Assembly (NCBI GenBank): GCA_015272515.1
Contig: JACYLN010000015.1
Location: 44,871-108,870 of the forward strand
From: Leptolyngbyaceae cyanobacterium C42_A2020_001
GTDB taxonomy: Bacteria; Cyanobacteriota; Cyanobacteriia; Leptolyngbyales; Leptolyngbyaceae
Reading direction: 5' to 3'
Length of the DNA stretch: 64,000 bases
Shown here: positions 46,613-56,079 of the stretch, piece by piece
Layout: each line of letters starts with the position of its first letter
Numbering within the stretch: the stretch's first letter is position 1
Program-made: the position numbers and the translations under genes
The notes under the pieces: generated by a model
What the model saw: the letters and a program-made list of their open reading frames with translations, nothing else
Told to the model about the DNA's origin: nothing
Database searches by the model: none

Positions 46613-46941
46613 AGGAAATGTGATGAGTGAATGATAGGTCAGTAATTAGTTTCATTGCAGGCATTAGCAACGCCTCACAAATCAATGGGAAAAGTTCTGA
46701 GTGAGGAGCAAGATGAGGAGTGAGCAATGATTGACAACTCACTCAGAACTAAAACCGGACTCCTTAGAAAAGATGAAGGGTTAAGGAAGACTTACAGGTG
46801 GAGAACAGACTGATCCATGCATCCGTTACCCTTCATCCAACCGCTACGCGGGAGACTATGCACCGCCAAGCGGTAAGCCCTTTTATGCAGGGGAGGGTTC
46901 GCAAAAGATTCTGAGTGCTAAAACCAACCCCTACAAGAACC
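46613..46941. repeat. Inverted repeats inside the cmp operon
   Basis: 329 bases between cmpB and cmpC with no gene. Two long inverted repeats: AGTTCTGAGTGAG (46693-46705) with complement 46738-46750 (32-base loop) and GATGAAGGGT (46772-46781) with ACCCTTCATC (46828-46837). On the minus strand the first is followed by TTTT. They could attenuate or process cmp mRNA and lower CmpC/CmpD output relative to CmpA/CmpB. Confidence 0.75.
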
Positions 46942-47781
46942 CTACTGCCGCTGGCTCTGCGGCAAAATTCGATTTTGGATATACACCATCAACTTATCCA
47001 ATCCCCAACCAACCAAACCGATGTACACCAGAGCCAGAATAATTTCGCTGACCTGACCGTTTTGGTAGGCATTCCAGATGAAGAAACCAATTCCCACAAT
47101 TCCCGACATTACAATTTCTGCGGCGATAATTGCCAACCACGCTAAACCAATTGCAATCCGAAGACCTGTGAAAATATAAGGCAGCGCCGCCGGAAACAAA
47201 ATCTTGAAGAAATACTCTTTGCGGGGCAACCGCAACACTTGAGCAACGTTGTTGTAGTCTTGCGGAATTTGCCTTACACCCACTGCTGTATTAATCAAAA
47301 TGGGCCATACCGCTGTGATAAAAATCACGAACAACGCAGCAGGCTGGTTTTGCTGCAACGCTGCCAACGAAATGGGAACCCACGCTAGGGGCGGAACTGT
47401 CCGCAAAATTTGGAAAACTGGATCAAGCCCCTTAGCAACTCGCTTATTCAAACCGACGACGATTCCCATGGCAATTCCCACGACTGCCGCAATAGAATAT
47501 CCGATCGCCACCCGTTGCAAACTGGCAAACACCTGCCAGAACAAACCCTTATCAGTGCCGCCCCGGTCATAAAATGGGTAGAGGATCAATGTCCAGGTGT
47601 CCTGAACAACTTGAATCGGACCAGGAAGCGTCGCACCGGGAAGCGAAGAGAAAAGTTGCCACAGCGCGAGTAAAATCAGAATCGTCACCAGTGGAGTCAA
47701 AATGTCATCCAGCCGTTCCCTGACTTTGGGATTGCTGAGAAAAGAAGGTGAAGTCGTAGCACGTCTTTGAGCAATTGTCAC
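46942..47781 (-). CDS. cmpB: Bicarbonate ABC transporter permease CmpB
   Basis: 279 residues with six membrane helices of the binding-protein-dependent (MetI-like) fold, and the EAA loop WPILINTAVGVRQIPQDYNNVAQVLRLPRKEYFFKILFPAALPYIF-type region contacting the ATPase subunits. Matches NrtB/CmpB length. Assigned Cmp from its cmpA neighbour. Starts 45 bases after cmpA ends. Confidence 0.92.
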   Translation of the reverse strand: MTIAQRRATTSPSFLSNPKVRERLDDILTPLVTILILLALWQLFSSLPGATLPGPIQVVQDTWTLILYPFYDRGGTDKGLFWQVFASLQRVAIGYSIAAVVGIAMGIVVGLNKRVAKGLDPVFQILRTVPPLAWVPISLAALQQNQPAALFVIFITAVWPILINTAVGVRQIPQDYNNVAQVLRLPRKEYFFKILFPAALPYIFTGLRIAIGLAWLAIIAAEIVMSGIVGIGFFIWNAYQNGQVSEIILALVYIGLVGWGLDKLMVYIQNRILPQSQRQ

Positions 47782-47826
47782 AGTGGTTCTCCTTTATAGC
47801 GGTTCAATTTCTTCAAAAAAGGGCAT

Positions 47827-49176
47827 TTATGCCTTCTTAATCTTCAAGCTGTCTAAATAGGCTTGAGGGTTCTCCGGATCAAACTTGATGCCATCAAAAA
47901 ACTCTTCAACTCCGCGAGAAGTGCTTGTAGGAATATCAGCCGCAGCAATTCCCATTTCCTTCGCGGCTTCTTTCCAAATGTCTTCGCGGTTGACTTTATC
48001 AATCAGAGTTTTGGCATTCGTCAAATACTGCTTATCTAAAAAGCCCCAGCGCACGCTCTCGGTGAGGAACCACAGATCATGGCTCTTATAAGGATAGGAC
48101 ACGCTACCTTTGGAGTCCTTCCAATACAGAACTGCCATTTTTTTGTCATCGATCGTCCGTCCGTCACCCATATCGTATTTGCCAGTTAGTGGCTCTGCGA
48201 TGACCTTTTCAGGAACCCCAAAGTATTCCCGTTGCGACAAGATGGTTGCCAGTTCTTTGCGGTTATCAAAGTTATCGCACCACTGCTGCGCTTCCATAAT
48301 TGCTTTCAATAGTGCCTTCGTCGCTTTAGGGTTTTGATCAACCCATTCCTGACGAATTGCAAGGTATTCTTCTGGATGCGCTTCCCACATCTCAGCCGTT
48401 AAAGCTGCGAGGAATCCAATATCATCTGCCACAATGCGGAAGGGCCAGGGGTCACCCGTACTGAATGCATCCATTGCGCCTCGCTTCATGTCCGCTACGG
48501 TTTGCGAAGCCGGAACAGTCAGCAGTTCCACGTCTGTATCAGGATTCACACCGTTTGCTGCGAGCCAGTAGCGAATCCAGAATTCCTGGTTGACTTTGGG
48601 GAAGGTGTAAGCCGCTTTGAAGCGATCGCCCCCAGACTTAAGTTTGCTGAAAAATTGCTGGTCTTCCAACTTTAAGCCAATACCTTTGCCCTTATGTTTA
48701 CCCGCTAAGGCAATACCGTTGCCCTGCGTATTCAACTGAGCCAGCACATACATCGGAATCTTCTTACCATCCGTGATGATACCTTCCGAAATCAAGTAGG
48801 GCATGGGCATTTGCCACTGTCCCCCATCAATTCCACCCCCACCCGAACCAATTTTGACGTTATCCCGCGCAGCGCCCCAGTTTGCTTGCTTCTCTACCTG
48901 CACATCAGGCATCCCATACTTGGCGAAGAATCCCTTTTCTTTCGCGATGATCAGTGGAGCCGCTTCTACGATGGGAATATAACCCAGCTTCACCGTTTTA
49001 ACTTCGGGTTCTTCTCCGGCTTTAACCGCAACAACTGGGGTGGCGGCAGGAGAGGTTTGAGTGGTTGTGTCTGGAGGGTTACCGAGACATCCTTTTAGCA
49101 AGAGTGACGTTGCGGTGGTTGCACCAGCCGTCACCAGAAAACGCCGCCGCGAAAACTGACCTAAAGACCGTGCCAT
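47827..49176 (-). CDS. cmpA: Bicarbonate-binding lipoprotein CmpA
   Basis: 449 residues. A twin-arginine lipoprotein signal ([13 protein letters not shown]... LLLKGC, lipid Cys30), then the binding domain. Residues that separate CmpA from the nitrate paralogue NrtA are of the CmpA type: [37 protein letters not shown] and [17 protein letters not shown]. CmpA binds HCO3- (with Ca2+) at the membrane face and feeds CmpB. First gene of the operon, reading away from a 763-base intergenic region. Confidence 0.95.
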   Translation of the reverse strand: MARSLGQFSRRRFLVTAGATTATSLLLKGCLGNPPDTTTQTSPAATPVVAVKAGEEPEVKTVKLGYIPIVEAAPLIIAKEKGFFAKYGMPDVQVEKQANWGAARDNVKIGSGGGGIDGGQWQMPMPYLISEGIITDGKKIPMYVLAQLNTQGNGIALAGKHKGKGIGLKLEDQQFFSKLKSGGDRFKAAYTFPKVNQEFWIRYWLAANGVNPDTDVELLTVPASQTVADMKRGAMDAFSTGDPWPFRIVADDIGFLAALTAEMWEAHPEEYLAIRQEWVDQNPKATKALLKAIMEAQQWCDNFDNRKELATILSQREYFGVPEKVIAEPLTGKYDMGDGRTIDDKKMAVLYWKDSKGSVSYPYKSHDLWFLTESVRWGFLDKQYLTNAKTLIDKVNREDIWKEAAKEMGIAAADIPTSTSRGVEEFFDGIKFDPENPQAYLDSLKIKKA

Positions 49177-49939
49177 AAAACTCCTTGGATATGACTAGGA
49201 AGTAAACCAGATAGGCGAAACTGACTCATTGCCGACTGCATTGCAACACAAGATGGAAGATTGAACAACAATCTTTCCGGCTCTTTATGAAGTTGCGCTA
49301 CATCAACAAATAAGTAGCCGATTCCAACTCTAGAAACAGAAAATTAACTAGAGGTGGCAAATATATTGGAACCAAAAAAAGAATGGTTTTTGAGGCAGTA
49401 AACGCCTAACTTTTGTTGGCTAGGCTAAGAACATTCCATAAAGAATGAATTAGTCTTACTTGCATGGACAATGGGTTGAGATTGTAATTAATATCAACCA
49501 ATTGGGTGTGTCCCTTGTCCATTGGTTTATGTCTATGAATTTACAGTTTTTGATAGACGAAGTCTAGGGGCGCAAGCCCAAATTATTAAAGAAATCTTAT
49601 ATTGATATCATAAGAAAATACAAAATAGTTATAGCTATCTAGAGTGATCATAGATTTAATTCAATGAATTATGCACTTGGTTTAGTCGCATATAAATAGG
49701 TAAAACTATGCTCACCATTACAAGGAATCAATCGTTGTAATAAAAGGTTGGATTAGTACTGGGGTAGAGACAGGAACGAGTACAGTCTGCCCGGAGATAG
49801 AAGGAGCATTGGGGGATGCTTCGCTACTGTTAAGGAAATTACAGATATTCACAATCTCTCATCTTCGCTTTAGAAGGGTTGCGATCGCCGCCACCGTTTC
49901 AATTAGCGAATCAAATTATTAGTCGTAGAGGAAGACTTC
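49177..49939. other. Long divergent promoter region, cmpA and diiron-protein gene
   Basis: 763 bases without a gene, A/T-rich. It must hold the cmpA promoter (CmpR-type LysR regulation would be expected under low CO2) and that of the gene at 49940. I see a TNA-N8-TNA-like element (TAAAGAATGAATTA, about 49442-49460) and other A/T palindromes, but nothing I would assign to CmpR with confidence. No exact GTA-N8-TAC NtcA site was found in it. Confidence 0.45.
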
Positions 49940-51040
49940 ATGCAAAGTACAGCAGTGCGTCCTTTGAGTACTGACTCAAGGGGAATAGGCGCGCGGGAAA
50001 ACATTCCCTCCCCTAACTACATCGCTGCCGAGCAAGAATTTGTTCGACTGCTTCATACTGAGAACTTAGATCAACAGATTGCAACTCAGCCTGATTTGAT
50101 TGATACCTTTCAGGCAGCCTTAAGAATGGCTCTCGCCACCGCATTTAATCCGGGGGATGAAGACCAGGCAGCTTGCTTGTTTTTGCAACGAGTGTTGTAC
50201 CGCATCAATCGCCTCAACCTGTTCTGGTATGACGATTTGCGGAATTACGACAACGATCGCTCCCTTTATCTCAGCACTGTTCGCGATCGCATCGAAGCAG
50301 ACTGGCAAGCCTGGGAACTGTCGCAGTTGGATGTGGAAGCGCTAAAGCAGTTGGATGTAAAACAGGCGTTGACTGAACGAGCAGAGGTTGACCTCGATCC
50401 GCCGCTATCGCCAGCAGCCCGATTCATTCGCGAAGAGATGAGTTACGAGGGTTATAGTCACCTATTGGCGATCGCGTCCTTTGATGGATTGGTGGAAGCA
50501 AGCCGCATGACCAGCATTTTGGGTGGCGCGGCAAATGAAGTGCAATGCACCCTGGTGCGCGTGTTTTTGGAAGAGTACGGCAACGGTAAACTCTCGCGCA
50601 AGCATTCAACCTTCTTCGCCAAAATGATGGAAGAAGTGGGGCTAAACACAGAACCCGAAGGTTATTTAGAGCTTGTGCCCTGGGAAGTGTTGGCCTGTGC
50701 GAACCACAACTTTTTACTGACTCAACGCAAACGTCATTTTCTGCGCTACAACGGCGGACTGACCTACTTTGAAGTAGCCGGACCATCGATTTATCGCAAT
50801 TACATGACGGCAGCTCAACGGTTGGACCTGTCTGATATGGCGATGGGCTATTGGGAGTTGCACATTCGCGAAGACGAACGCCACGGACGTTGGATGCTGG
50901 AGCAGGTGGCGTTGCCGTTGGCAAACCAGTATCCCACTGATGCCTGGGAGCTGGTCTTGGGATACGACCAGGAAAAATTGATGGGCGATCGCGCTGGGGT
51001 CGCTGTTGTTCGTTCGATTCGTACTATGGAAGGAAGATAG
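49940..51040 (+). CDS. Heme-oxygenase-like diiron oxidase/oxygenase (HDO) family protein
   Basis: 366 residues of the iron-containing redox enzyme (Haem_oxygenas_2) family. Likely metal ligands in order: Glu near SYEGYSHLLA (170), EEYGNGKLSRKH (E211/E212, H222), E278 (TYFEVAGPS), and ELHIREDERHGRW (E306, H308, D312, H315). Relatives with this fold (SznF, UndA, BesC, CADD) oxidise amines, fatty acids or amino acids with O2. Its gene is 2 bases from a PrmC-like methyltransferase. Substrate unknown. The ATG at 49940 has GAGGAAG just upstream. Confidence 0.85.
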   Translation: MQSTAVRPLSTDSRGIGARENIPSPNYIAAEQEFVRLLHTENLDQQIATQPDLIDTFQAALRMALATAFNPGDEDQAACLFLQRVLYRINRLNLFWYDDLRNYDNDRSLYLSTVRDRIEADWQAWELSQLDVEALKQLDVKQALTERAEVDLDPPLSPAARFIREEMSYEGYSHLLAIASFDGLVEASRMTSILGGAANEVQCTLVRVFLEEYGNGKLSRKHSTFFAKMMEEVGLNTEPEGYLELVPWEVLACANHNFLLTQRKRHFLRYNGGLTYFEVAGPSIYRNYMTAAQRLDLSDMAMGYWELHIREDERHGRWMLEQVALPLANQYPTDAWELVLGYDQEKLMGDRAGVAVVRSIRTMEGR

Positions 51041-51042
51041 AA

Positions 51043-51891
51043 ATGCTCAGCCAGGAAAGATCAACTCAGCCTGTATTTGAACCAAATCAAGCACTCCAGT
51101 TTTTACCAAAAGAAAGAGAAACTTTTGAGTTTTTTCCATCTTGCGAAAATACTCTTGATTTTTTGCCAATCCAGAATGCTGTTGAGTCGTTTACAGAGGA
51201 CGAGGTATTTTTCTGCCCAGAAGAATCCTACTTCTACTCTTATTGCTTAGAGCGATTTGTTTTAAGTACTTGTTCTAGTCAAGAAAAGGTAATTGAGTTT
51301 GGCTGTGGTGATGTAACTCCGGTAATTCATTCGCTCACTCGCAATGCGTTCTTAGGAGTCATTCATGGGTACGAATTAAATGCATCTGCCTGTCAGGTTG
51401 CCAAATCTAGAATTGAAAAATATTGCCTGACAAGCAAGTATGTGGTTCACAACGAATCGTTTTTTGATGCCAATAAACCCAACGCTGACTATTTGATTGC
51501 CAATCCACCTTATCTACCTGCCCCAGATGATGATATCTGTATGCCAGCGTTGCGAGGGGGTTGTGATGGCTCTGGCATTACCTGCAAATTGCTGACGTTA
51601 GATATTCCAGCAGTATTGCTAATGATTTCCAGCTATTCCAATCCAGTTGATACGATTAATCACGCGATCGCCAATGGCTACTATGTGGCTGATTTCATGG
51701 TGTCACCGTTGCAGTTTGGCTACTACAGTTCTGAGCCAAAGGTGAGAGAAACGATTCATCAACTTAAGCGCGATCGCCGCGCCTTCTTTTCTGACAATAT
51801 CTATTTCCTAGCGGGTGTGTTGTTCCGCAAACAGCACCGGAGCGCAGTTAATGTATCAGATGAGTTGATTAGAGTGATGACGGCGCTGTAG
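51043..51891 (+). CDS. PrmC/HemK-like SAM-dependent methyltransferase
   Basis: 282 residues. Motif I VIEFGCGDVT (83-92) binds SAM, and ANPPYLPAPDDD (153-164) is the NPPY site of N- or glutamine methyltransferases. PALRGGCDG echoes the PrmC ALDGGxDG segment. The first about 50 residues contain three repeated units of the LxFLP kind (LQFLPKERE, FEFFPSCEN, LDFLPIQNA), absent from PrmC. Starts 2 bases after the diiron-protein stop with AGGAAG as RBS, so translationally coupled. The target is unknown. Confidence 0.83.
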   Translation: MLSQERSTQPVFEPNQALQFLPKERETFEFFPSCENTLDFLPIQNAVESFTEDEVFFCPEESYFYSYCLERFVLSTCSSQEKVIEFGCGDVTPVIHSLTRNAFLGVIHGYELNASACQVAKSRIEKYCLTSKYVVHNESFFDANKPNADYLIANPPYLPAPDDDICMPALRGGCDGSGITCKLLTLDIPAVLLMISSYSNPVDTINHAIANGYYVADFMVSPLQFGYYSSEPKVRETIHQLKRDRRAFFSDNIYFLAGVLFRKQHRSAVNVSDELIRVMTAL

Positions 51892-51895
51892 TTTC

Positions 51896-51927
51896 AACCT
51901 CCGAGTTTTGAAAGGAATTCGGAGGTT
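51896..51927. terminator. Terminator-like hairpin between convergent genes
   Basis: AACCTCCGA (51896-51904) with complement TCGGAGGTT (51919-51927), 14-base loop, between the ends of the methyltransferase and permease genes. No long T-run on either side, so it is a probable, not certain, bidirectional terminator. Confidence 0.6.
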
Positions 51928-51932
51928 ATCAA

Positions 51933-52826
51933 TTACCCCTTTACTGCTCCAGAGGTTAGCCCTTGAACAATCTGTTTTTGGAACAGTAAAACCAGAATTA
52001 CTAGAGGCGTTGTACCTACTACCGTCGCTGCTGCGATCGCGCCATAGGGAATTTCAAATACAGAGCTTCCGCCGAGTTGGGCAGAGGCAACTGGAATGGT
52101 TTTCATCGTTTCTTCGGTAATGAAGGTCAGCGCAAAAATGAACTCATTCCAGGCAGCGATGAAGGTTAAAATTCCCGTTGTCACTAGGGCGGGTAAAGTC
52201 AGGGGCGTGAGAATTTGCACGAGCATTTGCCAGGTGTTATAGCCGTCTACTCTGGCAGCATCTTCCAGGTCGCGCGGCAACTGCACGAAGAAGCTTCGCA
52301 TGACTAATATTGTTAGTGGCAAATTCATGGCGGTGTAAGGCAAAATCAACGCTAAATAATTGTTGCCTAAGTTTAAAACCTGCACAATTTCTAGCAAACC
52401 CTGCAATAGCAAAATACTGGGAAATAGTGTGACAAATAAAATGCCCAATTGGATTAAGTAACTACCCCGCGGACGCGATCGCGCCAATGCATAGGCAGCA
52501 GGAGTGCCAATTATTAAACAAGCAATGGTAGAGGTTAGGGAGACAAAGGCACTGTTGAGAATATAGCGCCCAAATGGACGACGGGCAAACAGTTCAATGT
52601 AGTGATCAAGAGTAAGGCGAGTAGGGAAGTAAATATTTGGAATTGCTGCAATATCTTCATTGACTTTAAAGGAAGTCAGTACTTGCCAGAGGATCGGTGC
52701 TAGACAAAAAATTACAATTGCAACAACTGCACACCAAAACAAAATATTACTCAGTGAAAGCGATCGCCTTTTGGGAACTGAGGACGGATGCTTAGAAAGC
52801 GAATCAGACTCTAGGAGGATAGCCAT
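51933..52826 (-). CDS. Carbohydrate ABC transporter permease (MalG type)
   Basis: 297 residues, six membrane helices, with the C-terminal EAA loop region (LPRDLEDAARVDGYNTWQMLVQILTPLTLPAL). The first 30 residues are an extra basic cytoplasmic segment. Pairs with the MalF-type gene 21 bases upstream and the binding protein before that. Likely imports a sugar or compatible solute. Confidence 0.9.
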   Translation of the reverse strand: MAILLESDSLSKHPSSVPKRRSLSLSNILFWCAVVAIVIFCLAPILWQVLTSFKVNEDIAAIPNIYFPTRLTLDHYIELFARRPFGRYILNSAFVSLTSTIACLIIGTPAAYALARSRPRGSYLIQLGILFVTLFPSILLLQGLLEIVQVLNLGNNYLALILPYTAMNLPLTILVMRSFFVQLPRDLEDAARVDGYNTWQMLVQILTPLTLPALVTTGILTFIAAWNEFIFALTFITEETMKTIPVASAQLGGSSVFEIPYGAIAAATVVGTTPLVILVLLFQKQIVQGLTSGAVKG

Positions 52827-52847
52827 AGAAAATATTGAGGGAAACTA

Positions 52848-53744
52848 TCAAATACTTGATTGACGCGATCGTGAAACAACGAAACTACATAACGCAATAA
52901 CACAGACCAGCAGCAAAAACGTTACCACGATCAACGCAGAAGCATAGCCAAAGTCGAGATAACGCATAGCATTGGCATAAATGTAAAGCGCAACCACTTC
53001 TGTTGATCCACCGGGACCACCCCCCGTCATCACTTGCATCAAGTCAAAAATGCCAAATGCTTGAGCAAAGCGGAACAACACAGCGATGACAATTTGCGGC
53101 ATCAACAGCGGCAATGTAATTCGCCAAAAACTTTGCCAGGGAGAAGCCCCTTCCATTGCATACGCTTCGTATAAATCTTGGGGAATGGATTGCAGTCCCG
53201 CTAACAACAAAATGCTGATGAAGGGCATGGTTTTCCACACATCAGCAACAATCAGCGCCAGAGTCGCAGTAAAGGCTTCTCCGAGCCAGTTAATGCCTGT
53301 GCTGATGAATCCCAAACGCAGCAAAATATCGTTAGCAATACCGTACTGATCGTTGAAAATCCACGTCCAACCGAGAGCAATTAGTGCTGTTGGCAATGCC
53401 CAGGGCAGAATGGCGATCGTTCGCACTACGCTCCGCCCCCGAAAGGTTTGATTCAGCACTAGCGCTACGCCTAATCCTAGAAGCAGTTCCAGCGTCACTG
53501 AGAGTACGGTAAAGCGAATCGTAATCCAGAAGGTTTGCCAAAAATGACCATCGCCAAAAATCCGAATGTAGTTGTTTAGCCCAATGAACACAGGTTGCAA
53601 TTCGGTTCCCAGGTTTTGGGCAAATAATCCCAGCCACAGCGATCGCCCAATGGGATAGGCAAACACCAGCAGCAACACGGCTAAGGCGGGCAGCAATAAA
53701 TACAGCCCGGTTCGTTGTTCTTGCGCCTGAATTGATTTCACCAT
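52848..53744 (-). CDS. Carbohydrate ABC transporter permease (MalF type)
   Basis: 298 residues, six to seven helices. EAA loop: SIPQDLYEAYAMEGASPWQSFWRITLPLL. Its start codon overlaps the stop of the binding-protein gene by one base (TAATG), so translation is coupled. MalF partner of the permease at 51933. Confidence 0.9.
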   Translation of the reverse strand: MVKSIQAQEQRTGLYLLLPALAVLLLVFAYPIGRSLWLGLFAQNLGTELQPVFIGLNNYIRIFGDGHFWQTFWITIRFTVLSVTLELLLGLGVALVLNQTFRGRSVVRTIAILPWALPTALIALGWTWIFNDQYGIANDILLRLGFISTGINWLGEAFTATLALIVADVWKTMPFISILLLAGLQSIPQDLYEAYAMEGASPWQSFWRITLPLLMPQIVIAVLFRFAQAFGIFDLMQVMTGGGPGGSTEVVALYIYANAMRYLDFGYASALIVVTFLLLVCVIALCSFVVSRSRQSSI

Positions 53745-55105
53745 TAACTCCTCTGTGCTCGTCCTGCTTCTAGCAAGCGTTGGGTTTCTTCCGTTGCTTG
53801 CTTCATTGCTTCTTCGGGACTTTGCTGATTGGTCAACGCTGCGCTTAGGTAGCGTTGTAAAATATCTGACGCTTGAGCATATTGGGCGATCGGTGGGCGC
53901 AAAACGGCTTTATCAACCACCTTCAACAGTTCTGGGTAGTGACTGTATTTCGCAACCACATCTGCATCGTTAAACAATTCCCGCTGACTGGGAACGTACC
54001 CGGCATCCATAATGAACTCTTTTTGCACCGCCTCACTGGTGAAAAAGCGAATTGCCTGAAGTGCTTCCTGCTTATGTTTTGAGGTTTTAGCAATGCCCAA
54101 GCCCCAACCACCCAAACAAGAGCCACCCTCAGTGCCGCTCTGCGATCGCACCATCGGCACAATTCCCACCTTGCCTTTCATCGGTGAGTCATCCCCATTC
54201 AGCAATGACCAGGCATAGGGCCAATTTCGCAAAAATGCCGCCTCTCCATTCTGAAAAATTCGGCGGGTGTCTTCTTCCACATAGGTTGTCACACCAGGGG
54301 GAGAAATGCCCTGGCTGATGGTGTTCCGCAAAAAATCCACAGCCCGCAGTGCTTCCGGGCGATCGAGTCCTACTTCTAACGTGTCGGAGTTAACCCAAAA
54401 ACCACCAAACCCTTGCAGCACTTCTACAAACATTGCCGCAGACCCTTCGTATTGTTTACCCTGCCAGAGATAGCCCCAACGCACTGCTTTCTGGTCTTGC
54501 AAGCGTTTGGAGATTTGCTCAATCTCTTCAAAGGTTTGCGGTGGCGCGAGTCCGGCAGCGTCAAGCAAGTCTTTGCGGTAGTACAGCATTCCAGCATCCG
54601 ATCGCACTGGCAACCGATACAATCCACCCTGATATTTGCTACCTTCTACATCGGCCGGAGAAAAGGTCGCCAGTTCTTCAGCCGAAATATCCTGACTCAA
54701 ATCCATCAACCAACCTGCTGCCGCAAACTTGGGTGCCCAGATTACATCCAGATTCACCAGGTCGTAGGGAGAATTCCCCAGCAGGAAGGCAGTAGTGTAC
54801 ATATCCTCCAGCAAGTTAACCTGGTTCGGACCTTCCACAATTTGCAGGCGAATGCCAGGGTGACTATCCTCAAATGCCTTCACCATGTGCTTTGTCCACG
54901 GTGGCACATCGGGCGCACTCATCAACAGTTTGAGTGTCACGGGTTGCTGCGAGACCGCAGGCAACGTCAGCAAAACCGCACTAAGAACGCAAAGCAGCCC
55001 GACCAGTAAAAGCCGGACTTTTTTGGGTACGTACCTCAAATTTCTCAGGGATTCAAGCCATGAAAACAAACGCATGGGAAATATATCTAAGGGATGATGC
55101 ATCAC
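53744..55105 (-). CDS. Sugar ABC transporter substrate-binding protein
   Basis: 453 residues of the MalE/UgpB class. An N-terminal membrane-spanning signal (VRLLLVGLLCVLSAVLLTLPAVS) about 30-50 residues in, then the two-lobe domain (VTLKLLMSAP, AFEDSHPGIRLQIVEG, YRLPVRSDAGMLYYRKDLL, GGWGLGIAKTSKHKQEAL). It probably binds a disaccharide or osmolyte such as glucosylglycerol, by analogy with GgtB; unproven. Start 55105 or 55075. First of a three-gene operon without an ATPase. Confidence 0.88.
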   Translation of the reverse strand: MMHHPLDIFPMRLFSWLESLRNLRYVPKKVRLLLVGLLCVLSAVLLTLPAVSQQPVTLKLLMSAPDVPPWTKHMVKAFEDSHPGIRLQIVEGPNQVNLLEDMYTTAFLLGNSPYDLVNLDVIWAPKFAAAGWLMDLSQDISAEELATFSPADVEGSKYQGGLYRLPVRSDAGMLYYRKDLLDAAGLAPPQTFEEIEQISKRLQDQKAVRWGYLWQGKQYEGSAAMFVEVLQGFGGFWVNSDTLEVGLDRPEALRAVDFLRNTISQGISPPGVTTYVEEDTRRIFQNGEAAFLRNWPYAWSLLNGDDSPMKGKVGIVPMVRSQSGTEGGSCLGGWGLGIAKTSKHKQEALQAIRFFTSEAVQKEFIMDAGYVPSQRELFNDADVVAKYSHYPELLKVVDKAVLRPPIAQYAQASDILQRYLSAALTNQQSPEEAMKQATEETQRLLEAGRAQRS

Positions 55106-55227
55106 CGGGATGCGATCGCATCTTAACTCTTGAAAAATTCCTTTGCCCTAAGATACTTAACAAACTCAATAAAGCAGCGCGATCGATGACGCTATGATTG
55201 AATAGAGGTTAAGTTCTGTAAAGAAAA

Positions 55228-55854
55228 TTGACTGCAATCATTCAGCCCACGGACAACGCCCTGCGCTCAACCGCCTGGTATGCGCTTAACCCCATCTGGC
55301 AGGGAGACGAAAAAGCCGTTCAACAAGGCTTGCCTCATAGCCAGTTAGCTCCTGCCTGGCAAATTCTGCTATTGGGCGATGGCTCTCCAACTCGCCACCT
55401 GCAATTACTCACAGGCGAACCCACCGAAGTCGATGTGATTGATATGTCTCCCATCGGCATGGCTCCAGACAACGCCCCACCCCAAATTCAAGTTGTACCA
55501 GGACCGCGTTTACGGCGGCAGGTCTGGCTCCGTACTGCATCCGGGCAGCGGCTCGCCTACGCCACTTCCTGGTGGGAAGCCAGCCACGTCGATGATTACC
55601 TCCAAAACAAGTCGCTTCCCATTTGGCTCAGCCTGACTCGCCTGCGAACCGAGCTTTATCGAGATGTGCAGGGGCTTTACTACGGGCATTCTCCAGAACT
55701 GGAACGCGCCTTTGGGCAGTCGGGGCCATTTTGGGGTCGCCATTACCTCTTCTGGCATCATGGGCAACCGTTTACCTTAATTTACGAAGTTTTTTCGCCC
55801 TACCTACAAAAGTACCTCGGCTCGATGCACCTGGAAGAGAGCGATCGCGGATAA
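55228..55854 (+). CDS. Chorismate lyase (plastoquinone biosynthesis)
   Basis: 208 residues of the cyanobacterial chorismate-pyruvate lyase type (DUF98/UbiC-like). Typical segments: NPIWQGDEKAV, LLLGDGSPTRHLQLLTG, RRQVWLRTASGQRLAYATSWW and GRHYLFWHHGQPFTLIYEVFSP. It yields 4-hydroxybenzoate for the plastoquinone head group. The predicted start is TTG at 55228; no better in-frame start exists. Confidence 0.88.
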   Translation: MTAIIQPTDNALRSTAWYALNPIWQGDEKAVQQGLPHSQLAPAWQILLLGDGSPTRHLQLLTGEPTEVDVIDMSPIGMAPDNAPPQIQVVPGPRLRRQVWLRTASGQRLAYATSWWEASHVDDYLQNKSLPIWLSLTRLRTELYRDVQGLYYGHSPELERAFGQSGPFWGRHYLFWHHGQPFTLIYEVFSPYLQKYLGSMHLEESDRG

Positions 55855-55937
55855 TGAAGCAGAACAACTAGGTCCTGTGAATCTATATATTCTGTTGAAT
55901 TCTTATTCAAAGGTTCGTGGATTAAACAACTCCAAAA

Positions 55938-55995
55938 ACCTCACCCTACCTGCGGCACCCCTCTCCGAGCTGACGAGGGGTAAGGGGGAAAGGTG
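55938..55995. repeat. Dispersed C/G-rich repeat
   Basis: Short unit ACCCCTCTCCGAGC...AGGGGT with partial self-complementarity, similar to the 43441 class. No gene in the gap 55855-56079. Confidence 0.5.
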
Positions 55996-56079
55996 AATTC
56001 AACTGAAAAATTCGATAGGAAGAGTTCCTATCAGAAAGTGCTCTGTTTGAAACCTGCTAACTAACTTCCAGGCGATTCT

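Noticed and set aside
43646..49176. nrtABCD nitrate transporter
   Set aside because: The fused-ATPase operon layout fits both, but the binding protein carries CmpA-type segments ([41 protein letters not shown]), so bicarbonate was chosen.
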